This document shows, in pieces, positions 30,291 through 35,468 of a DNA stretch of 35,468 nt. Positions within the stretch are counted from its first letter, which is position 1; every line of letters begins with the position of its first letter. The DNA lies in assembly GCA_022701545.1 (NCBI GenBank), contig JAKOOG010000402.1, positions 1 through 35,468 on the forward strand, in the 5' to 3' direction. The DNA is from Weeksellaceae bacterium (GTDB lineage Bacteria; Bacteroidota; Bacteroidia; Flavobacteriales; Weeksellaceae). The position numbers and the translations under genes are program-made. The notes below the pieces were generated by a model, which was given only the letters and a program-made list of their open reading frames with translations, did no database searches and was not told where the DNA came from.

Positions 30291-31637
30291 TTATTTTGTA
30301 ATGTTTATAAATTCAGGGTTTGCAAAAAGATTCTGAAGCTGCGGGAAGTTCCGGGCATCTTCTTTCAGTTCAGGTTCCAGCTCAAAAGTGGTTTTTAAAA
30401 GTTCAAGGCATTCGGAGGTTTTTCCCTGGAGGTTTTTCATGATGGCCATCTGGTAATAGTTCCAGGAAAAAGATTGGACGGCATTAAGCCGATCATAAAG
30501 CAGAATGGCTTCGTCATATTTTCCGATTCCTTTTAAATAAAGGCCTTTGTTATATTTAAGCTGGTATTTCGCTTCCTCACCGGATTCATTCTCTATGATG
30601 TCAAACTGCTTCATGGCCTGTTCTTCAGGAAGCATATTCATGGTATCTACCATAAGCTGAATGGTAACATTTTCCGGATAATATTTTTGAAACAGTTTCC
30701 TGACAGATCTGGCAGCATCATCAATAAGGTTTTCCTTTTGATAAAACTGAATAATAAATATCAGGGCATTGGGATTCTCCGGATCATTTGCCAGGACGTC
30801 CTTTATGTTCAGGATAAATTCATCTTCCTCAATTTTACCTTCCTGAAACAGTTCGAAAGCAAAGTCTACTTTATTCTCCAGGATCTGCTGATGTCCCGGC
30901 TCCAGTTCCAGGGCTTTATTGGTAAAGAACAGTGCCTGTTCCGTATCGTTCTTTAAAGCATAAAGCTTTCCTTTATTGGCGTAGGCCAGAGTTGCATTTT
31001 CATCCAGTTCTATAGCTTTGTCGAACAGTTCCAATGCATTGTCCAGATCACCTCTGTCCATCTGATAGGCTCCATATCCGATATAACGGTCGATCTGGTC
31101 CCGGTCTGTATTTCCCCGGGTGTGCTCCGGGTTAGGGGTGATTTTAATTTCCGAGATCACGCCGCTGTCGAGTTTTTCCTGGAAATCATTAACCATCTCG
31201 GTGTTCTTTTCCTGTAACGCAGTAACGATCTCTTCCGACTGTTTTCTGCTCAGCTCTTCTTTGAACAGTTCATGCCGGACTACCTCGTAACGGTGGTTGT
31301 TCTGAAAATACAGCTGCTGCGCATGATCCAGGATTTTTGCACGGTACGCTTTACTGTTGAAAAGATTTTTATCGATTCCCTGATCCTGAGAAGATGAAGG
31401 CTTCAGTTTCCGCCCGGAAATTTCCTTTGCTTTCTCCAGGATGATGGCCACCTGCTCATCATTCAGCCCTGCCTTTTTCATTTCATAAACCGCAATATTC
31501 GGATTCATGTTATTTTCCTCCAGTTTCCATAAAGCCAAAGCACAGATCTGATCCTGAAACTGCACCGAATTGAATATCGAATTTTCGATTCCTGTATTGT
31601 CCTGTTTTTTCTTTTTGAAAAAATCAAATAGTCCCAT
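30291..31637 (-). CDS. TPR-repeat protein with N-terminal helical domain
   Basis: 448 residues, cytoplasmic. The start GLFDFFKKKKQD is a basic cap common to bacterial accessory proteins. Two similar helical blocks follow (about 25-160: FQDQICALALWKLEENNMNP and YRAKILDHAQQLYFQNNHRY have parallel patterns). From about 190 there are tetratricopeptide repeats (YGAYQMDRGDLDNALELFDKA, AYANKGKLYALKNDTEQALFF, YNKGLYLKGIGKYDEAILLYD, YYQMAIMKNLQGKTSECLELL). TPRs bind proteins. It is the largest non-helicase gene in the immunity-like run. The gap to the upstream gene is 70 bp, so co-transcription is likely. Confidence 0.85.
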   Translation of the reverse strand: MGLFDFFKKKKQDNTGIENSIFNSVQFQDQICALALWKLEENNMNPNIAVYEMKKAGLNDEQVAIILEKAKEISGRKLKPSSSQDQGIDKNLFNSKAYRAKILDHAQQLYFQNNHRYEVVRHELFKEELSRKQSEEIVTALQEKNTEMVNDFQEKLDSGVISEIKITPNPEHTRGNTDRDQIDRYIGYGAYQMDRGDLDNALELFDKAIELDENATLAYANKGKLYALKNDTEQALFFTNKALELEPGHQQILENKVDFAFELFQEGKIEEDEFILNIKDVLANDPENPNALIFIIQFYQKENLIDDAARSVRKLFQKYYPENVTIQLMVDTMNMLPEEQAMKQFDIIENESGEEAKYQLKYNKGLYLKGIGKYDEAILLYDRLNAVQSFSWNYYQMAIMKNLQGKTSECLELLKTTFELEPELKEDARNFPQLQNLFANPEFINITK

Positions 31638-31707
31638 GGGTTTTTAATTTTGTTTTACGGTAGGGTAATCAGTTCTTAACTGAAGTTTTTTAATTGGATG
31701 CTTGAGT

Positions 31708-32298
31708 TTATTCTTCCTTTTCAAAACGGAAGCCCTGCGCCTGCAGATATTCGTCCAGGTCTACTTCAAACGGGAGGTAATAGCCGTTTTCCAGGTCATA
31801 CACCGCACTGCTGGAATCCGAAGCTTCCAGAAATCCCAGGACTTTCGAGCGGGTTTCTTCTTTTGCATTTTTCCAGCACTGTCTCAGGAATTCATGTTCC
31901 AGCCCGGATTGGTTTTCCCAGTAACCGGTGGTGTCCAGCCTGTTGTCTGCATTAAGGCGGCTGGTATACTGGATGTCATTTTCATCCAGGACTTTTTTGC
32001 AAAGGTCCTGAAGGTCTGCCAGGGTATAATCTTCAAATCCGTGCTCTTTCAGATGGAGCTCTGCGATATGAACGGTTTTGTCAGGCGCATAATAGGCATA
32101 ATTCGGCATGGCAAACAGGAAGCTCAGCGGGCTTGCCGCGTAATAATACAGTCCGATGATCTCTACTTTCCTGTCGTCTTCCCTGAAAGAGTCGGTTGAG
32201 TTTAAAACCTTTACCAGGAAATCCGTCACGGCTTTTTCCCTGGGGAAAAGAAAGGTTTCCTGAAAGGCTTCGTCTATTTTTGATTCCAGATTCTTCAT
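31708..32298 (-). CDS. Hypothetical protein, 196 residues
   Basis: Not recognised. Cytoplasmic, acidic, mixed alpha/beta. Visible features: a helical start KIDEAFQETFLFPREKAVTDFL, an aromatic centre VEIIGLYYYAASPLSFLFAM followed by YAYYAPDKTVHIAELHLKEH, and a C-terminal ENGYYLPFEVDLDEYLQAQG. It sits between the TPR gene and the SUFU gene in the same orientation, 70 bp upstream of the TPR gene. The setting suggests an immunity-type protein, which cannot be shown from sequence alone. Confidence 0.7.
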   Translation of the reverse strand: MKNLESKIDEAFQETFLFPREKAVTDFLVKVLNSTDSFREDDRKVEIIGLYYYAASPLSFLFAMPNYAYYAPDKTVHIAELHLKEHGFEDYTLADLQDLCKKVLDENDIQYTSRLNADNRLDTTGYWENQSGLEHEFLRQCWKNAKEETRSKVLGFLEASDSSSAVYDLENGYYLPFEVDLDEYLQAQGFRFEKEE

Positions 32299-32591
32299 AA
32301 TAGCTGTTTAAAGGATAAAAATAAGGAAAAGGCTTTGGAAAATCGATGCAAGATTCAGATTATAATTGATTCCGTTTCAGGACCTGTATTTTTTAACATT
32401 AAGAAATTAACATGTTTAGCTTTTAAAAATCCATTTACAGAATGCCGCTTTATTTATTTAATTCATTAATATTGAGCAAAAGATTCCGTCGTGGTAAAAG
32501 TTAAGAATAAACAAAGTTTATTTGAATAAGATAATTAAGAGTAAGAGAGATCATAAAAATATTCTGAGTTGGATTTAAGTAAGCTCTTAAA
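32299..32591. other. AT-rich intergenic stretch
   Basis: About 290 bp with no reading frame or exact promoter motif. It contains a small dyad AATAAAC-AAA-GTTTATT (32506-32522). It separates the SUFU gene from the TPR unit, so a promoter for the latter is expected here. Confidence 0.5.
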
Positions 32592-33239
32592 TTACTTTCT
32601 TTTCAGATCGGTGATCAATAATGCATTGTCCTGCCTCAGCTTTTCGATTACTTTTTCGGTTTCGGAAGGGGCCGGATTCTCTTCCAATTGTTTGAATTCG
32701 TCGGTGGTGAGACCTATAATCTGCAAAAATGAAACTTCTCCGTGCGGCGTGTCTATTTTTCCGAGTTCGGGATCGAGGGCAAAAGACAAAGCGGTAATGT
32801 TGGTATCATATCCGCTCCGGATCGGGCCATTGGCGGGGATGAGGTGGTATTCCTCAAACCATTTGCCGGATTGGAAGACATACCGTGCCAGATTCTGGAG
32901 AAGATTGCACACCCAATGGATGTTGTCGTCTTCGTTTTCCATTTTCAGCCTGAAGGTAAGTTCGAAACCGAATTTGCTGAATTCCCCGCCGGCACTTTTT
33001 TCACTGTAATAGAGTTCCGAGAATCCATAGGTGATAAAATGGAAATGTCTTTCCTGTTTTTCGCTCCGGTACACACTGATTCCGTCCAGCGGGTCGTTGC
33101 CGCCTGCGATATAATGGAGTGGCGGGGCAAAATGCAGCGGTTCGTGGCCGGGATAGATTTTTTCCAGTTCTTTATCAATGCATTCCCAGCCGACCGCATC
33201 GTCTTCGGTAAATTGTTTTCTGTATTCTTCTGTGTTCAT
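32592..33239 (-). CDS. SUFU (suppressor of fused) domain protein
   Basis: 215 residues, cytoplasmic. The bacterial SUFU signature is nearly continuous: NDPLDGISVYRSE, then HFHFITYGFSELYYSEKS, KFGFELTFRLK, the NLLQNLARYVFQSGKWF helix and IPANGPI followed by TALSFALDPELGKIDTPHGE and FLQIIGLT. Bacterial SUFU proteins are known as immunity proteins in polymorphic toxin loci. The C-terminal 35 residues (PAPSETEKVIEKLRQDNALL) form a charged helix. Together with SUKH and ankyrin neighbours it forms an immunity-gene array without a nearby toxin. No promoter motif was found; the gap to the membrane protein downstream in the sequence is 87 bp. Confidence 0.93.
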   Translation of the reverse strand: MNTEEYRKQFTEDDAVGWECIDKELEKIYPGHEPLHFAPPLHYIAGGNDPLDGISVYRSEKQERHFHFITYGFSELYYSEKSAGGEFSKFGFELTFRLKMENEDDNIHWVCNLLQNLARYVFQSGKWFEEYHLIPANGPIRSGYDTNITALSFALDPELGKIDTPHGEVSFLQIIGLTTDEFKQLEENPAPSETEKVIEKLRQDNALLITDLKRK

Positions 33240-33326
33240 TGGTGGATTTTTGAGGAATTAAGGTACGGAAAAATGTGGGAATAGTTACCGGGCTATACTA
33301 AGATTAATCTTCACCGATCGTATGTT

Positions 33327-34421
33327 TTACTTCATTCTATTGATTTCGGTGGCACTGTAAAGTCCTCCGATGGCTTCGAAAACCTCATCCTGATCTTTTT
33401 TATCGGACCATCCTTTTCCGGCAAGTTCTTTTCTTATTTCCTCTTCCGATTTATTTTTAACAGCATGGTAACAGGCAAAATCCACGACTTCGGCAGGTAT
33501 TCTTTCAAGGACATATTTGGTAAGAACCGTCACTATTTTCAGATAAGTGAAAAGGCCGGTTAGTCCCAACTGAATAATCCAGCTGATGATCCAGCCGATC
33601 CAGCCCAGATTGATCTTATTTACCGTAAATCCCTGAGAAAACCGAATCTTTAAAAAGCTCAGAAATCCGATTCTTTCCAGATTGTTCTCACGAAGAATTA
33701 TTTCATACTGAAAATACTGATTTGAGGCATAAATCAATAGAATCATAGCGGCTAATACGTATTGAAGCTTTCTAAAATCGGTATAATTTGAAAACTTAAT
33801 ACAGTATTTCATGGCAAAAACAAGGGCCGTTGCGACAAGAAATTCAAACAGGCCGATCAGATAGATTCCTTTTATGGAAAGGTATGCCAGGGTAAATCCC
33901 AGAATAAGTGAAACGAATAAACTGCCGATTAAGGGAATGGTAAGATTGGGAGTTTTTGTCTGTACCGGTTTTGGCAGGGTATCCGGAATGATATAGTCGT
34001 CCCAGTTGTTTTTTCTCTCCGCTTCTTTTTCTAATTCCTGCAGTGCTTCCTGATCTAATGTTTTCAGGGTTTCCTGATAAGCGTAGATGAACAGCTTTAC
34101 TCTTTTAGAGTTTTTGCCGGCATCCCAGATTTCATTGCCCAAAGATTCGCTTTTTACAGCAATGTTTTCTTCTTTGTATGTTGCAGTAATGATTTCCGTC
34201 CAACGTTCATTCATCCAGCCGGCTTCCTTGCGTTTTGCTTCAATATTAAAGTTGTCTTTATAAACCAGGTCCCACCCAAGTTTTTCAAATGCTTTTTCCG
34301 CAACTGCAATAAAAATGATCTCATTAACCGGTGTCTTAAATTCTTCTTGGTATTTTGGCGAAAAGCTGATGCTGTGCTTTCTGGGAATTGTTTCTTCGTA
34401 ATTTTTGAAATTTTTATCCAT
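33327..34421 (-). CDS. Membrane protein with N-terminal soluble domain, unknown function
   Basis: 364 residues, not recognised. A soluble alpha/beta domain (about 28-122) contains AVAEKAFEKLGWDLVYKD, then WMNERWTEIITATYKEENI and KSESLGNEIWDAGKNSKRVK. It resembles a small domain I have seen fused to membrane proteins in Bacteroidota, but I cannot name it. Four predicted membrane segments follow (about 161-182, 186-204, 219-235 and 271-298). The cytoplasmic tail (about 305-364) has PAEVVDFACYHAVKNKSEEEIRKEL, a possible helical domain. It has its own -7 promoter and is transcribed toward SUFU, so it may be the first gene of that unit. Confidence 0.75.
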   Translation of the reverse strand: MDKNFKNYEETIPRKHSISFSPKYQEEFKTPVNEIIFIAVAEKAFEKLGWDLVYKDNFNIEAKRKEAGWMNERWTEIITATYKEENIAVKSESLGNEIWDAGKNSKRVKLFIYAYQETLKTLDQEALQELEKEAERKNNWDDYIIPDTLPKPVQTKTPNLTIPLIGSLFVSLILGFTLAYLSIKGIYLIGLFEFLVATALVFAMKYCIKFSNYTDFRKLQYVLAAMILLIYASNQYFQYEIILRENNLERIGFLSFLKIRFSQGFTVNKINLGWIGWIISWIIQLGLTGLFTYLKIVTVLTKYVLERIPAEVVDFACYHAVKNKSEEEIRKELAGKGWSDKKDQDEVFEAIGGLYSATEINRMK

Positions 34422-34460
34422 TGATGATCTGAAAATGGTTGATCAGTTTGATTTTGCCTG

Positions 34461-34468
34461 CAAATGTA
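34461..34468 (-). promoter_or_regulatory. -7 element of the membrane protein gene
   Basis: On the minus strand TACATTTG is an exact TAnnTTTG match; the predicted leader before the ATG at 34421 is about 35 nt. Confidence 0.5.
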
Positions 34469-34581
34469 ATAAAATAGGGGTTTTATGAAGAAAGACATTG
34501 TGAAATAATCATGGACTAATTTTGTTTATCTTTCCATTTAATGTGGAATAAACGCGATATTTGCGCCAGTGAAAGAAAGCA

Positions 34582-35247
34582 TCAATATTTTGTTTTATAT
34601 TTTCTTCTCCCAAGCAGAAAAGACATTCCCAACACTAAAATTCCGGTCATTACGCACAGAAGAATCGTTAGGTTTCTATTTTCAGTTTTCAGCTCTTCGT
34701 ATCTGGAATCTGCCAGATCGGCTCTTCTTTTTAGCTTTTTAATATAAATGTCCGGCTTGTTTGTTTCCGGCTCAAAGTCTTCTATAAAAGGCTTTACAAC
34801 TGCATATTCATCCTGACTCAGATATTTTTTCTCTAGATCCTGTAAAATTTTCAGTTCGTCTTTCGTGACGTTTTTCAGAGGTCTGGTATAAGTGCAGAAT
34901 TCAGAGTAGAGCAGGCCGGTATCGGGTTCGATATAACCGAAAATCAGATACTCGGTATTTTTATCGTAAGACAGATCGCATGATCTGAGCGGGGATGAAA
35001 ATAGAACGGCCTCTTTTTTATAAAATTCTCCGTAAGCCTCCGACTTATAAATTGTATTGACCTTTATTTTGCTGAGGTAGTTATTTAAGCTTTTAAACCC
35101 CGAAGGGATCTGAACAATATCATAGACTTTTCCTGTAAACACAAAATCTGCATGGTTAAAGGATTCCTGAATGCTCATGTTCTCGCATTTGCATCCGGAT
35201 AATTTTGCTGAAATCAGAAATGATAAGATAAGTAATTTTATTTTCAT
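34582..35247 (-). CDS. Netrin/TIMP-like exported protein with C-terminal membrane anchor
   Basis: 221 residues. The signal sequence KIKLLILSFLISAKLSGC ends at Cys19, which is both a lipobox cysteine (LSGC) and the first Cys of a CKC pair. The next part (SIQESFNHADFVFTGKVYDI) is the opening typical of bacterial netrin/TIMP-like domains (CxC, S..E.F..AD.VF.GKV). Two more Cys (RSCDLSYD, EFCTYTRP) could form disulphides. A charged helix (KKLKRRADLADSRYEELKTEN) precedes a C-terminal membrane segment (NLTILLCVMTGILVLGMSFLL) and a basic end. Upstream in-frame Met codons add 16 residues without a signal, so the ATG at 35247 was chosen. The function is unknown; TIMP-like folds can inhibit proteases. 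Confidence 0.75.
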   Translation of the reverse strand: MKIKLLILSFLISAKLSGCKCENMSIQESFNHADFVFTGKVYDIVQIPSGFKSLNNYLSKIKVNTIYKSEAYGEFYKKEAVLFSSPLRSCDLSYDKNTEYLIFGYIEPDTGLLYSEFCTYTRPLKNVTKDELKILQDLEKKYLSQDEYAVVKPFIEDFEPETNKPDIYIKKLKRRADLADSRYEELKTENRNLTILLCVMTGILVLGMSFLLGRRKYKTKY

Positions 35248-35291
35248 GGCTATTTCATAAAGGGCTACTATTTTTAAAGTATTCTTCACAT

Positions 35292-35468
35292 TCAAACCAA
35301 AGATGCCCCATTCAAATCCGTCGTCAGCACTTCGCTCATGTAATCGAAGAAAGGCCGCATGGCCCGTAAGGTGAGTACTGCTTCTTTCGTAAAATCGGCC
35401 GAAAAAACTTCCTGATCGGTAAACGGCCGCATCACGACGTACTGCTTTTTCCGGATGAGGTCGATGGC
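35292..35468 (-). CDS. C-terminal end of an unidentified protein (cut by window edge)
   Basis: The last 58 codons and stop of a minus-strand gene that begins beyond the window. The residues read AIDLIRKKQYVVMRPFTDQE, then SADFTKEAVLTLRAMRPFFDY and end NGASLV. Composition is clearly coding. I do not recognise the family from this piece. It ends 44 bp before the start of the netrin-like gene on the same strand, with no terminator between, so read-through is possible. Confidence 0.75.
   Translation of the reverse strand, partial: AIDLIRKKQYVVMRPFTDQEVFSADFTKEAVLTLRAMRPFFDYMSEVLTTDLNGASLV

Noticed and set aside
32506-32522. AATAAAC-AAA-GTTTATT dyad as a terminator or operator
   Set aside because: Too AT-rich and short to stand out; no T tract or promoter spacing supports it.
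1-35468. Insertion sequences, prophage, CRISPR array, tRNA or rRNA genes
   Set aside because: No transposase or integrase motifs, phage genes, regular repeats or tRNA-like cloverleaf sequences were seen on reading both strands.

Overview
The window looks like chromosomal DNA from a Chryseobacterium-like flavobacterium (Bacteroidota, Weeksellaceae). The evidence is the Bacteroidota-type RpoC tail, two proteins with type IX secretion (T9SS) type A C-terminal sorting domains, DUF3467 and DUF5777 family proteins, signal peptides ending in '-AQ', A-rich rather than Shine-Dalgarno leaders, and at least eleven exact copies of the Bacteroidota -7 promoter element TAnnTTTG just upstream of genes. The genus is an inference. 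I saw no rRNA, tRNA, CRISPR array, insertion sequence or prophage.

Layout. (1) 1-1604: the end of rpoC and a DUF3467 gene closed by a strong terminator. (2) 1630-1813: a possible decayed gene tail. (3) 1911-5756: a Crp/Fnr regulator followed by a tightly packed envelope operon: DUF5777 beta-barrel, mono-haem c-type cytochrome lipoprotein, YceI, exported ankyrin protein, and a T9SS-secreted DOMON protein with a Met/His pair placed as in haem-binding DOMON cytochromes. A CRP-like palindrome sits about 42 bp upstream of the predicted transcription start. This is my best candidate for an undescribed system: a regulated cell-surface redox or haem module. (4) 5816-13923: an ENPP-type phosphodiesterase, a zinc alcohol dehydrogenase divergent from an AraC regulator, a type-B carboxylesterase, a cytoplasmic alpha-amylase and DNA polymerase IV. 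(5) 14005-17303: a thioredoxin-like lipoprotein, a purine nucleoside phosphorylase overlapping lpxK, and divergent truA, which appears to start at TTG. (6) 17392-24983: a small membrane protein, an ABC exporter, a 70-aa protein with its own promoter and terminator, a barrel protein, a TonB-receptor-like protein and a T9SS cargo. (7) 25331-35468: about 10 kb entirely on the minus strand. It holds a DUF6624-like gene with a GNAT acetyltransferase, a UvrD/FBH1-like helicase with a Myb-like C-terminal domain, then ankyrin, SMI1/KNR4 (SUKH), TPR, an unknown protein, SUFU, an unknown membrane protein, a netrin/TIMP-like lipoprotein and a truncated gene.

How the genes relate. In region 3 the regulator, operator, promoter and six envelope genes read as one unit. 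In region 7 the side-by-side SUKH, SUFU and ankyrin proteins resemble the immunity-gene arrays known from polymorphic toxin loci, but no toxin gene lies in the window. Several genes (dinB, lpxK, ENPP, the thioredoxin-like gene) have the -7 element 4-15 nt before the start codon, which predicts leaderless or very short-leader mRNAs. Nothing here was checked against a database; all family calls come from reading motifs.
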